DNA of 64,000 bases from Argyresthia goedartella (GCA_949825045.1 OX463809.1:4863501-4927500); one strand, 5' to 3'. Counted from the stretch's first letter, positions 24,027 to 35,491 are shown. Made by a program: numbers and translations. Notes: generated from the letters alone by a model not told the origin.

Positions 24027-24945
24027 TCATAGGATCACTTTGTTGTCCGTCGGTCCGTCCGTCTGTAAAGACCCTTTTTCTCAGGAAGGCATTGAGATAT
24101 CAAGTTGAAATTAATATTGATTACTCAAGTCTGTAATCTCTTGAATCTAGAGAAAAACAACCTAACAAATTCAACAACATATGTTAATGACACCATTTTG
24201 TTGAATTTGCTAGATACCCGCAAGGGAACCAAAACCTATAGGATACTTCCCGCTGACCTATAATCATGAAATTTGGCACGAAGCAAATTGTTTTAGGACA
24301 AATAAAGGAAAAAATCTGAAATCCGCAAATTTGTAGTTGCTTCACAAAGTGTGATTTGTGCGAAAACCTCGGGGCGCAAGTCTAGCTCGCAGTGGCTGGA
24401 TTCGTATGGTAACTCGTGCATTTGGAAGCTGCAGCTCTCGGGAAGCATGACTTGGTGAAGTGACGCTGATCAGGAAGACTACAAATGGACTACGGAGCTA
24501 CTAGATTCTAGGAATTTAATGGGTGGGGGGCGGGGGGGGGTGTTATTGCTTTAAGTTGCTAATAAATAATATAAAAATAAATATAAAATAATAAAAATAA
24601 ATATAATAATATAATAAAATAGCCGTCAAATCAAATGGTTATAGGGCTTAATTCAAGTCGGTTTTTTATAAATTTTTACTCTTTATTTAAATGATTCCAC
24701 ATGAAATGTTCATATAAAAGTGGCAGTGCCATGCGGAGGCGTCTTGTGGCTCGTGTGTCGCGATACTAAGCCACTTTCTAGCTTTAGGCGGCGGCAGTTT
24801 GTGCCTGTGGCGTGGTCAGTGTGAGGCGAGCCATAGATGACAGAGATAACATTCATGTTTATAAAATCTGAAATTCACACCTATCAAGCGAACGAACCTG
24901 TATTGTACGAGTATGTGTAAACACCTAAACGTGTAAACACCTCAG
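24027..24945. repeat. Mosaic of diverged repeats
   Basis: The motif atgaaatttggcacgaagcaa and a second short ccgtccgtc tract show this is decayed repeat of the kind that often borders family A. An (ataaaata)-rich block is at 24560-24625. No gene seen. Confidence 0.4.
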
Positions 24946-25013
24946 ATGAACAAAACTCTTACTTACTCTGTGGTACACACAATTAATGTATTGCACTCTT
25001 ACAACAAGAAAAT

Positions 25014-25129
25014 ATGGGGAAATCTGAGCGGCTGTCAAAAATCGCGGAAACTGCCGAACCTAGCCGAACTCCGCCGAATTATGACGGCCGCAGCCGAGGT
25101 CAACACGGCGGGAAGCACGTCACTGCAAG
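25014..25129 (+). CDS. Candidate first coding exon (weak)
   Basis: In GC-richer sequence an ATG at 25014 opens a 38-codon frame (MGKSERLSKIAETAEPS and on, rich in R, G and P). It runs to an excellent splice donor, ctgcaag|gtgagt, at 25129/25130, leaving phase 2. The sequence upstream (24770-24840) is GC-rich as in a 5' UTR. I recognise no family, and no downstream partner exon was found within the window, so the coding call rests on a start, a donor and composition only. It could equally be a non-coding first exon or chance. Confidence 0.22.
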
Positions 25130-25530
25130 GTGAGTTCCAAAACGCGTCATGCATGACGCCGCCATATCGAATCATTCACCATAATGCCATATACATATAG
25201 ACTTCATCTTGAGAACCCTTTGTTCGCAGTTCCCCGAGGGGTTGGCAATAGCACAACTTTTCAGGTGAGTCGCCAAAAGCGACTCGGCACAATAAGGCCT
25301 TGATTCTTTGCAAATCTCTGGGCGATCAGTCTGTAGAAATAGCTTGATTTAATTAACCGTTCTAATGGTGATGGAAAAAATCGCTAAGAAGCCTTCATAT
25401 CTCATTAGCTACGGCGATGAGCTAGCTCCCTGTCAGTCAAAATGGGGTAATAAACCGGCTAAGTTTGAGCCCAGCTATGCCCTGCCGCTGTCCCGTACAT
25501 ATAATCAGGATAACCCCGCAGCTATTGATA

Positions 25531-25690
25531 GGCCTCATCGTTCTGGACAACTTTCACTATGAAACTGATTTGATCGGAGCAACTTTATTTTCGACATGTC
25601 CATATATTTTGGGCCGGGAGGTCAGGTGTTTTAAAAATAAATTTGCTCTGATCAAATAGATTTCACAGTGAAAGTTGTTCAGAATGTTGA
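25531..25690. mobile_element. MITE-like hairpin (aactttcactat ends)
   Basis: Left ttctggacaactttcactat pairs with right cagtgaaagttgttcagaa. Further inside, ctgatttgatcggagcaa pairs with ttgctctgatcaaatagatt. About 160 bp and non-coding. Related to the subterminal part of the element at 3077. Confidence 0.65.
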
Positions 25691-25699
25691 GGTCTATCA

Positions 25700-26370
25700 C
25701 TAGTGGCCCTGTGGGCAGTAGACCTCGCTAACAGGGGGGACTGTGAACCAATTTATAGGTAAGTATTTTAAATTCAATCAAAATCAAGTAGTAAAGTAGC
25801 CGCACCAATAACTTTGTAAACTACATTTTGCGATTTAAAATACAACCTATTGACTTTTCTCGAAAATAGTTGTAGTCTATTTCACTCACTCTCATGGTCT
25901 GTATAGATCCACTTTACTAATCCGTCTCCTACTTCGAGGAGTCCAAACTTGGTATGTTTTGAAAATATTTCTTTTAATGGATTTTTAGAAAACAGGCTGA
26001 CGAAAGGTTATGTTGTATATGTTGTAGTAAATTTTTAGAACCGGCTCATGAAGCCCTTTAATTTGATAACCCACACGATAGGTTTCAGAAAAAAAAAAAA
26101 ACATACAAAAAAAATATGACGTCATAACTCCACCCCCCCCCCCCCCCCCCACAAGGGGAAAGTCGAGACAAGCTCTCGACAAAAAAAAACTTTTAATTCA
26201 AGGAACACGTGTGCCAAGTTTTGTGAGGATCGCTTGAAAACTGTGGCCCCTAGACCGGAACCTGCAGACACACATAGAGACATAGAGACAGACGAAAGCA
26301 AAATCGGCCTCCTATCTTGTCGAAATGGAGCCCTTCGCTCGCTTCGCTCGCTCGGTCAAATAACTCCGGG
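25700..26370 (+). repeat. Dispersed repeat family B, copy 1
   Basis: Starts with tggccctgtgggcagtagac and ends near ttcgctcgctcggtc. The inverted partner is at 46775-47425. Internal landmarks: ctacttcgaggagtccaa, a long C tract (26130-26150), and gacacacatagagacataga. It shares the module aaagttattggtgcgg with family A. No coding capacity. Confidence 0.78.
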
Positions 26371-26795
26371 GCTATCCATTGTTCACGGGACATCCTGTGT
26401 GTACCTACTTGTAAATAAAATAAGCGGCAAAGCATTAAACATCGTCCTTGTTCCAAGTCGAAAGTAAAATTGACTGAGTCAAAGTTTAAAAATAACTACA
26501 GACAGAAAAAAATAAAACCGTAGGCCCACGAGCCGAGTGACATGTCGTACAGTGAGTAATATAAGCACCTTGTACGAGTACTCTCGCCTTTTACCGAGTT
26601 CATATGCAAGGTCTGTTTGTACGTCTCACGACAACTTTGACTTCTTCGACGATAAGTTGAACGCACACAAAATAAGTTGAACGCACACAAAACGAGACCT
26701 GCAGACCGGTGCACCAATTTTATACTAAGCGCACATGGGGGTCTGCGGGTGGGCGGTGTACGCGGATTCATTTTACTTTTTATTTTATTTATTAC
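26371..26795. other. Gene-free stretch
   Basis: A direct repeat of aagttgaacgcacacaaaa occurs near 26655 and 26675. Nothing else recognised. Confidence 0.4.
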
Positions 26796-26799
26796 TAGC

Positions 26800-27040
26800 T
26801 GATGCCCGCAACTTCATCTGCGTTTTCCTAGGAATTATTATTAACCGAGATAACGTTACCCTCCTTCTGGTGCAGTCGGATAAAAAGTATCCTATATGTT
26901 AATCTAGCTCATAAACTACCTCTGTGCTAAATTTCATTCAAATACGTTCAGCCGTTTTAGCGTGATTGAGGCACAAACTCAGAAACATCCAAACATCCTA
27001 ACATCGCTAATTTCACATTTATAATATTAGTTAGATAGTT
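26800..27040 (+). repeat. Dispersed repeat family G, copy 1
   Basis: Begins tagctgatgcccgcaactt and ends with acatttataatattagtt. The body contains ttttagcgtgattgaggcac. Two further copies lie at 39670 and 39926. From general knowledge, this type is abundant in lepidopteran genomes. It has no coding capacity. Confidence 0.8.
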
Positions 27041-27685
27041 TACCTACAGGTCTTATACACTGCACATAAATAATACCTAAATATATACAAGTATATACAA
27101 TTCCTAATGCGGTAAGATAAAAGTCTTCAAGCATTAAAATATAAGTAGTTTGTTCTCTATATCTCTGTATAATATACAATACGCATTGCTTTATGTAGCA
27201 GAACACAATTAGATTTTAAAAACAGTTCTGGGTTCCTAAAGTCTGCCGTTGCTTAAAATTTAACAAAAGTAATGTATGAGAGAAAAAGTTTACAGGCTAG
27301 ATCATTGAGCAAAAACCGCTGCAACGTTAATTTTTAATTTAATTCATTTATTCATTATTTAAGAGCTACGCTTGTCGGTGGAGTTCCTTCCTTGCACTTC
27401 TACACATCGCCTTCTCCTTGATGTCCTGATACGACACTACATTTATCTTCTCCTTCACTTGGTCCATGTGGGTTCTCCATGGTCTACCTCTCTTTCTTGT
27501 TAATTTAATTAAGCTAAGATATTTCAAGATATTTGGCTGTTGTGTTTAATAAATAACAATAATATATCAATATCTTAGAGTGAGATGACAATGATTTGTT
27601 ATGAGAGCGGGAAATTCTATTTGAGAGTTTGTCACAGACTTGAATGAGTTTGTCCTTTCGCAAGACCGTGGCGACTTGAGGGTGG
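27041..27685. other. Gene-free stretch
   Basis: AT-rich. A patch at 27365-27500 (cttgatgtcctgatacg, tggtctacctctctttctt) looks like retroelement debris without a readable frame. Confidence 0.35.
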
Positions 27686-27689
27686 TGCT

Positions 27690-28395
27690 ATTTGTCTAGG
27701 CTGTGGAGATGGCTGTGGTAAGGTCCACAGCCGCTGCCAGTCCGCAGGTAGAGACGCCACCGGGGAGCTGCATGGAGTCGAGCTCCAGCTGGGATCTTCC
27801 CCAGTCGGTCTTTGCCCTGAGTCGTTGCGCCGACGTGCAGTCGGCCTCCACTCCGACGACCTATAGGATGGGGAGATGCGGCGTGTCGGCGTCGTAGAGT
27901 TCGCTCATGGAAACGGGGAACTGGACAACTTTCAGGATGGCTACGTCAGGACATTCGGACGGCAACCCCGGGATGAGTACCCTCGTAGTTGTTGTCCTCG
28001 GCATCTTCCTGTAGGGCCTGGTCAGCTGCTTTAACGTTGTGACATCCCCACTAGTTGTGCTTGGCGTTGAGGTCGCCGGCCACCACCGCGGCGGTCTCGC
28101 CTTCTATTATCGGCCGAATATCTTCGTGTGTAGTGTGGCTTCTGGGGGCTTGTTTGCGGCGAAGATGTCGAGGTCCCTGACGGCCATCTTCAGACGGACG
28201 CCACGTCCTCTGAAGGCGAGCAGAGTCAACTCCTCATGGACCAGGTCTCTTCTCAAAAGGACGGCGGTGCCTCTGTACAGCACGCCGCGCGGAGAGTGCT
28301 CGTCGGTCGTAACAATATATGAATAAGTTGGGCTGTCGATTGATAAACAAGTACAATTCGCGCAAAGCTTCATGGTCTCAGAGCGGGTTGTCACC
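27690..28395 (-). pseudogene. Jockey-like retrotransposon endonuclease domain, degraded
   Basis: On the minus strand from 28394 the frame reads RGVLYRGTAVLLRRDLVHE and LKMAVRDLDIFAANKPP, then AGDLNAKH (the metal-binding DxN region of the APE-type endonuclease). Further down come DVAILKVVQFPVSMSELYD, DTPHLPIL (position of the S/T-D-H-x-P motif) and KTDWGRSQLELDSMQLPG. Frames change and stops are present, so it is dead. It would normally nick target DNA for target-primed reverse transcription. GC-rich relative to its surroundings. No reverse transcriptase follows, so it is truncated at both ends. Confidence 0.82.
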
Positions 28396-28623
28396 TCACT
28401 CTCTCTAATTCAACCTTACCCTATGCGAGAAAGAGATTTCATAGCTCCCTCAAAGCAAAATAATGTTTTTTACAATATTTTTTTCTTCTTTTAGATTTAT
28501 ATTTTTGTTTTGTTTCTATAATGATTGATAATATAGCAACATAATAAAAAAGTTTAGTTTATTTCACTTTTAAACTTAGTCCGAGCACACTTAGTAAAAC
28601 TTGTCTTCATCTTTTGCATGGTA

Positions 28624-28850
28624 CAGTCAGCATCAGATATATGTGAGCAAGTTAGCTACTCAAAACGATCTACACATCTTAAAAAATCAGAAATACACAG
28701 CCAACGTGTCAAAATTATGTCAACATCCAAGTTAACTCTGAGGGTGTTGACATAATTTTGACACTTTGGCTGTATAGATATTTCTGATTTTTTGAGATGT
28801 GTAGATCTTTTTGAGTAGCTAACCTGCTCACATATATCTGATGCTGATTG
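28624..28850. mobile_element. Hairpin MITE with TA target duplication
   Basis: A 227-bp near-palindrome with arms of about 110 bp. The left arm starts cagtcagcatcagatatatg and the right arm ends catatatctgatgctgattg. Both ends are flanked by TA, as in Tc1/mariner-derived MITEs. Arms differ at scattered sites. The loop is around aagttaactct. The whole transcript could fold into one long hairpin. Confidence 0.88.
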
Positions 28851-28854
28851 TACA

Positions 28855-29104
28855 AAGTGCTATCTTCACTTGGTGCCATATAAAGGTCATAGTAAAATAT
28901 ATTTTTCCAAATAAAGCATAATTTTTACTATTTTTCTGGCCAAGCACTACTGCCAGTAATATCATACTATCTTTTTATACACACCATAAAAGGGTCTCTG
29001 GTAGGTAGGAGGTTAAGCGGTCCTCGAATAGTATCAAATTTAACATTTTCTTCCGCTGCACCGACAAACCTCACACAAATAATTCAAATGCGATGACTGC
29101 ATTA
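28855..29104. other. Short spacer
   Basis: AT-rich. Nothing recognised before the 33-bp array. Confidence 0.4.
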
Positions 29105-30636
29105 GAGTCTACTGCCCCTGGTGTGCCAGTGCCAATAGAGTCTACTGCCCCTGGTGTGCCAGTGCCAATAGAGTCTACTGCCCCTGGTGTGCCAGTGCCA
29201 ATAGAGTCTACTGCCCCTGGTGTGCCAGTGCCAATAAGTCTACTGCCCCTGGTGTGCCAGTGCATTAGAGTCTACTGCCCCTGGTGTGCCAGTGCCAATA
29301 GAGTCTACTGCCCCTGGTGTGCCAGTGCCAATAAGTCTACTGCCCCTGGTGTGCCAGTGCATTAGAGTCTACTGCCCCTGGTGTGCCAGTGCCAATAGAG
29401 TCTACTGCCCCTGGTGTGCCAGTGCCAATAAGTCTACTGCCCCTGGTGTGCCAGTGCATTAGAGTCTACTGCCCCTGGTGTGCCAGTGCCAATAGAGTCT
29501 ACTGCCTCTGGTGTGCCAGTGCCAATAGAGTCTACTGCCCCTGGTGTGCCAGTGCCAATAGAGTCTACTGCCCCTGGTGTGCCAGTGCCAATAGAGTCTA
29601 CTGCCCCTGGTGTGCCAGTGCCAATAGAGTCTACTGCCCCTGGTGTGCCAGTGCCAATAGAGTCTACTGCCCCTGGTGTGCCAGTGCCAATAGAGTCTAC
29701 TGCCCCTGGTGTGCCAGTGCCAATAGAGTCTACTGCCCCTGGTGTGCCAGTGCCAATAAGCACGGCATTAGAGTCTACTGCCCCTGGTGTGCCAGTGCCA
29801 ATAAGCACGGCATTAGAGTCTACTGCCCCTGGTGTGCCAGTGCATTAGAGTCTACTGCCCCTGGTGTGCCAGTGCCAATAGAGTCTACTGCCCCTGGTGT
29901 GCCAGTGCATTAGAGTCTACTGCCCCTGGTGTGCCAGTGCCAATAAGCACGGCATTAGAGTCTACTGCCCCTGGTGTGCCAGTGCCAATAGAGTCTACTG
30001 CCCCTGGTGTGCCAGTGCATTAGAGTCTACTGCCCCTGGTGTGCCAGTGCCAATAAGCACGGCATTAGAGTCTACTGCCCCTGGTGTGCCAGTGCCAATA
30101 GAGTCTACTGCCCCTGGTGTGCCAGTGCCAATAGAGTCTACTGCCCCTGGTGTGCCAGTGCCAATAGAGTCTACTGCCCCTGGTGTGCCAGTGCCAATAG
30201 AGTCTACTGCCCCTGGTGTGCCAGTGCATTAGAGTCTACTGCCCCTGGTGTGCCAGTGCCAATAGAGTCTACTGCCCCTGGTGTGCCAGTGCATTAGAGT
30301 CTACTGCCCCTGGTGTGCCAGTGCCAATAAGCACGGCATTAGAGTCTACTGCCCCTGGTGTGCCAGTGCCAATAGAGTCTACTGCCCCTGGTGTGCCAGT
30401 GCATTAGAGTCTACTGCCCCTGGTGTGCCAGTGCCAATAAGCACGGCATTAGAGTCTACTGCCCCTGGTGTGCCAGTGCCAATAGAGTCTACTGCCCCTG
30501 GTGTGCCAGTGCCAATAGAGTCTACTGCCCCTGGTGTGCCAGTGCATTAGAGTCTACTGCCCCTGGTGTGCCAGTGCCAATAAGCACGGCATTAGAGTCT
30601 ACTGCCCCTGGTGTGCCAGTGCCAATAAGCACGGCA
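29105..30636. repeat. Tandem array of 33-bp units with 31-, 32- and 45-bp variants
   Basis: About 46 copies of gagtctactgcccctggtgt followed by gccagtgccaata. The standard unit is 33 bp. Variants end gccagtgcatta (32 bp), carry an added aagcacggcatta (45 bp), or lose two bases at the junction (31 bp). Copies are almost identical (one obvious substitution, cctctgg, near 29510), which implies recent expansion or homogenisation. Because 33 is a multiple of three, long open frames arise on both strands. The 31/32-bp units shift frame and stops follow, so I do not call a protein. Confidence 0.96.
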
Positions 30637-31595
30637 ATAATAATTGTTGTTGTTGTGGCGTGCTTTTCAGATTGATTGTGCCCTTGTCTGAATATGTACT
30701 TTAATTATGATAATAAACCAATTTTGAAAACAACCTTGTTTGCTTCTTGCTGCTTTGACCCAAAAGTTATAACTTAAACAACATGTTTAAGCAATAACTT
30801 TTGGGTACCTACCTATATACCAAATTAATAAAACTCCACTAGAAAATAAACTTAAAAGATATTTAATACATAACTAAATATATACTGAAATAGATAATAT
30901 GATATATAAAAATGATGATGACTGAAGATTATAGAGAAATAAATATGTAAAAGTAATATGTACCTAAATAAATATTTAAATTCTTTGGTGTTATATAAAT
31001 TTAACTTAGAAGTAAGTCATAATGTAACTTTCAAGTGTCCTTCTAGAGGACACTACATTGCCACGCCCGTGCCAGGGTCCATATTTGGTAATTTGTTAAA
31101 TTTGTTTTTACCATCTTTGTAAACCTATGTAAGCCAGATCAGAGTAACTACCCTTTTCATCATCCCACATAGACCCAGGATGGGGTTAATTCCCCTCTTT
31201 GGCGCGAATTCTCAGAATCAACCGCATTCAGCGAGATCCCGTCGAATTGTCGATATCATCAGATCACCAGGTGGTCTGCCCACTGGCCTTATCGCTCCTC
31301 TCCTGCTTGAGAGGAGCGATAAGGCCAATAGGGCCAATAGGGCCATAGCAATATGGCGATATTTGGTCCCATTTAGCTCCTTTTAAACTTACTCGATTCT
31401 TTACTTCAATGACATTAGAAACCTCTTGATAGTTTAAATGAACGCATCCTTATAGTCACAAAAAATCTCGTGCAGCACAGTACACGTCATCGCAGTAGAA
31501 CTCATGCTCAGAAAATTTGTTGTCTATGGAAGATAATAAACCTCCTTTTGAGGTTCGCCGCAGTCGTTTAAAAAGAAAAGGACCATAAATCTAAC
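30637..31595. other. Gene-free stretch with one strong hairpin
   Basis: A perfect stem occurs at about 31283-31326 (ggccttatcgctcctctc pairing with gagaggagcgataaggcc). Otherwise AT-rich with no gene. Confidence 0.45.
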
Positions 31596-31604
31596 AGCTA
31601 GTTC

Positions 31605-32150
31605 CAGAAACTATCTTTAAATTGTAAAGCCCCGCAAAACGCTAATGGCGTGTCAGTTACATATTATTTTTTATTTTATCTACACACGTATTATAAACCC
31701 TCTTTAGTGCGTCCAAAAACCGCACGTTACGACCAGCATAATATTACTACTTGGTAAAAACTTATTTCTTATGACCATAATGTATACATTTTAGACAAAT
31801 TATGAAATTCAAATTTCGAACGCCGACGCACGCCTGCGTGCCGCCTCTAGTTTATCTGTGAATTTGGTACTACTGTACAAGCAAAACAAGTTCAGAGCAA
31901 TTATCAATAAAACCACGCCGGTCGAACATGCGGTTCCTGAACACATCAAAGAGAGCTTATGATATGTGTCTAGATAAACTAGTATAGTAAAGTAAAGTAC
32001 TAGTAGTCACAAAAACTACTATTTTTGATATTAACAGGGCTCTTATTTTTGAGTAAATAATGTTCATGACGGTTTACACCGTCTCTTGACGTTACGCCAT
32101 TTAGCGTTTTGCGAGGCTTCAAAATTTTAAGATAGTTTCTACAACTCAGT
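31605..32150. mobile_element. Element with ~55-bp inverted ends enclosing repeat family D, copy 2
   Basis: The left end agaaactatctttaaattgt with ccccgcaaaacgctaatggc is matched by the reverse complement of the right end (around gccatttagcgttttgcg and attttaagatagtttct). The interior (31670-32020) is the second copy of repeat D (first at 2450). A single related end stands at 36785-36835. Non-coding, so a non-autonomous DNA element is the likeliest reading. Confidence 0.65.
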
Positions 32151-32154
32151 GTAA

Positions 32155-33960
32155 GAGACGAAAAAATAAATAAACAAGAATAACAATTGGCTGTATGTTT
32201 GGAAGATTTAGGCCTTTTCATGTGAACGAAGAAAAAACAACGGCGCTTTGTTATGTTTTGTCCAATTAACGTTATTAATACGATTTTAATTTTAATTTAA
32301 TCTGCGCTGTTAAAAGGCGATTTAAAATCAATGCGCTTTCAGAAAAGCCTTCAACTGTTCGTGTATATTCTTACTTAACCCATCGCCTGTGGGAATGGCG
32401 GAATCCGCCAATAACAATTGAAAAGCTATAAAAAACCCATTGATGAGAGATCTATTTTTTTTACCCCCCCCCCTTACAAATTCACAAATCTCAACTCTAA
32501 CTAAGAAGTACTACTTCAATAAACAATAGTACAACGTAGTGTAACTTCTTCACACAGCCCCCCCCTCCCCCACCGCTTCCCCCCCACTTCCACTTGTAGG
32601 AGCAGGCCTCACATCTGACCCTGCAGTTGCCAATTAAGTTGGCCTCAACTCGCGTCACGGTGACCTTTGCCAACTACCAAGGCCCTCGCAAGTGCGATAA
32701 ACTTTCGGAATTCGCGAGCACACTAAGGCCGCCCTACAACGAACACAATCTGACCTTTATTCTTCTTGTCCGAAAGGCGAAATGATCGCACCAAAATTGG
32801 GTGTACAATTTATCTGTTCGATTTTATTTGGGAATGGTTTTTACAGCCCTTGGTTTACGGTAATGAGTTTGTAATTTGCACGTGATTAAAAAAACAAGTT
32901 TTTTTTTTGTAATTTTGGTATAGCAGCCGAACGGTTGGCGATCCCTGGAACCCGCTTATGAGAACGATCTTGGCCCTGGAATCGAATTAAGCCTTACATA
33001 TTATTATTCGAAACTTGTAAACTACTTTAGAATATAATCAGCCACATTTTGAGTGAACAGGTTAATGCAATAATGCGGCAGTCTCAAGGCGCTCAAACGA
33101 GTCTCCTCAAGTCCATATTTACCACCAAACGTCGTACATTCGAAATACACGAAAATAGTTGCTTTACAAGGTATCAATACTAAACCACGCAACTTCGTAA
33201 CACCGTAATAATAATATGCACACAATCAAAGGTATACTAGTTACCAACACAATGCTGGTTCTAGACTTTCACTACCCACCTCACCCCTGCGTTGCCGCGG
33301 TGTCTTACGTAAGTCTCTGTAACCAGATGCCTTGAGTCCATAACGACCACAGAGTAATTCTGGAGACAGCTGCTAAGACCAGAGTCTAGACTTGCTGCTA
33401 CAGACATGTCAGGATTATAGGAGGTATTATAGAGGTATTATAGGAGGTGGGTGGGTGATATAAGGGTTGTAAGAACAAAATCCACAAAAAAAAACCTTTG
33501 TAGCTACGTTTAATGTAAAGGGAATGTGTTAGGTACTCTCCTACAATTTTCACTCAATTGGATTTGTTCACGTGAGAATCGTATATGAGTATTACAATTA
33601 TTTCTTTCTGATTATTATTCTTAGTTAATAGATACATGGGATGTGTATGATCTATCTTCTAATTTCTTTAGTTCCTGTGACTTCACAACTCCCGAACTCA
33701 CCAAGTCAAAAGCAGCATTTCCGTCCAGCAGTTAACCCACATATTGAGTTAATTTCGGCCACTTCCCGTGCTAGGGATAGGTTTTACGAGTGCCAGGGTA
33801 CCGGCAGCAGAGTCCATGCACAATCACAAGAGTTTCTATTCTCTCACACACACACAAACACACGTGCCTGTGTGCGCGGGCGCACTCGCTTACATAACTC
33901 CGAGCGAGAGTGCATTCACTCAAACGGCCCGATTTTGTTGTAATCGATAGTGGTGATACG
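32155..33960. other. Gene-free stretch
   Basis: C-rich homopolymer blocks (32462-32475, 32560-32590) interrupt AT-rich sequence. An open frame of 100 codons at about 33641-33943 has no domain and includes a (ca)n tract. I do not support a gene. Confidence 0.4.
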
Positions 33961-33974
33961 AAAAAATATATATA

Positions 33975-34750
33975 TAAAAGGAATGCGAATGTAAACGAAT
34001 GTGACAGCGTTAATTACTTCCACATAAGAAAGAAAAGAGAGCGCAAACAATGCGCTCGACTCAAACCAAAATAACGTAGCGCCAAACCGCATAAAAATTG
34101 TTTAAAAATAAACAACGCTATTTTTATTAACTAACATATTATTATATAACAAAGGTATTTTCGTGATTTAATTTAATTTAAAAAAAACCGGTCAAGTGCG
34201 AGTCTAAATCGCGCACGAAGGGTTCCGTACCACCGTTCAATGGAAGCGATGGTGTGGAGTGAATAGTTTGGATTTTACACAGCAAAATATTGTTTACAAA
34301 GTTATTGGTGCGGTTACTTTTACACTCCATGTACGTAACCAGGTGCATCCATAAGTTTGTATGTGGTATTGAAAGAATTGTTGTATGGGAGCCCCCTTAA
34401 ATATTTCTTTTATCCTGTTTTTTAGTATTTGTTATTATAGCGGCAACATAAATACATAATCTGTGAAAATTTCAACTCTCTAGCTAGCTAGGTTCTTGAG
34501 ATACAGCCTGGTGACAGACGGACGGACGGACGGACGGACAGCGGAGTCTTAGTAATAGGGTCCCGTTTGGAACCCTTCGGGTACGGAACCGTCCTAAACG
34601 AAAACGTCCTATCGTCTTTTCCTTCAGTGACAATTTTATTCAAATACTCAATAAACGTTAAACCAAAAATCAAATCTATTTATGACTTTATAGTGGAGTA
34701 AATGGATTCGAAAAAAAAGCCTTTTCTTTCGTATCGCCTTAATCGGAACT
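33975..34750. repeat. Dispersed repeat family C, copy 2, split by a family A insertion
   Basis: Left part (33975-34165) and right part (34625-34750, actcaataaacgtt to ggattcgaaaaaaaa) are contiguous in the copy at 54770-55110. Between them lies a full family A element (34176-34590), so A inserted into C. Confidence 0.75.
34176..34592 (+). repeat. Dispersed repeat family A, copy 4 (nested in C)
   Basis: Full length: accggtcaagtgcgagtcta at the left, gggtacggaacc at the right. Same orientation as copy 3. Confidence 0.85.
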
Positions 34751-34955
34751 AAATAAACCTTTATACCCTTTCCTCTGTGGAGATTTTAGTTCTATTGTTG
34801 TGACTACAACAAACCCAAATAGAGCGTTTTCCGGATACAATGATGATGATTTCCAACCGTTAATTTCCGGCAACTAGCAATAAACCGGCATTTCACGGCG
34901 ACCGTTTCAGCTACTTTGTACTCGCTGCTCATCATGGGCTTCATCCGGCTTACAT
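34751..34955. other. Spacer
   Basis: Nothing recognised. Confidence 0.4.
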
Positions 34956-34957
34956 AC

Positions 34958-35261
34958 CAGGGGGGTTCCCACACCGTCTTACGCCGATTCAGATTAGAAT
35001 ACTAATTTGATCCGCAAAATTACCGTGACGAATACGTGAATTGAATGTAAATGGTTGCCATGGTGATGTTCTTGTTTAGAAACTAATTTGAATCGGAAAA
35101 AGATAAGAACATCACCATGGCAACCATTTCCATTCCGAATCGTCATAATGGGCTTTATTTACCTAATACCAAGACTTGTTATAAGACCGTCACGGTAATT
35201 TTGTGGATCAAATTAGGTTCCTAATTTGGATCGGCTTAGGACGTTGTGGTAAACCCCCAGG
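34958..35261. mobile_element. MITE with stepped inverted repeats and ACC(A/T)GGGGG ends
   Basis: The terminal inverted pair accaggggggttcccaca / (reverse complement) acctgggggtttaccaca continues inward as gccgatt...ctaatttgatcc and aaaattaccgtgacg. A second, internal and perfect hairpin is agaacatcaccatggcaacc near 35105, pairing with ggttgccatggtgatgttct near 35055. About 300 bp, non-coding. Possible 4-bp target duplication CAGG. The superfamily is not clear. Confidence 0.75.
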
Positions 35262-35491
35262 TCTTTATCAATACTTAGGAAATAAAGCGAGTTTCCCCTT
35301 CGATATCAAATCGACGCGTTCCTTACCACGCGCATGCGCGAATCCGCGCGCGCGCAGGAGAAATGCGCTTGCGCTTGATAATGCACCGCTGCACTCAGAT
35401 GCAATTATGTGTGATATAACTACTGTCATGATGTGGTGATCTCGGATTAATGTAATCGAGATTCAAGAGATCTTTCCAACAGAAATCGCTT

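Noticed and set aside
29105..30636. CRISPR-like array or repetitive protein gene
   Set aside because: Units are contiguous with no unique spacers, the context is eukaryotic, and the open frames arise from the 33-bp period and are broken by 31/32-bp units.
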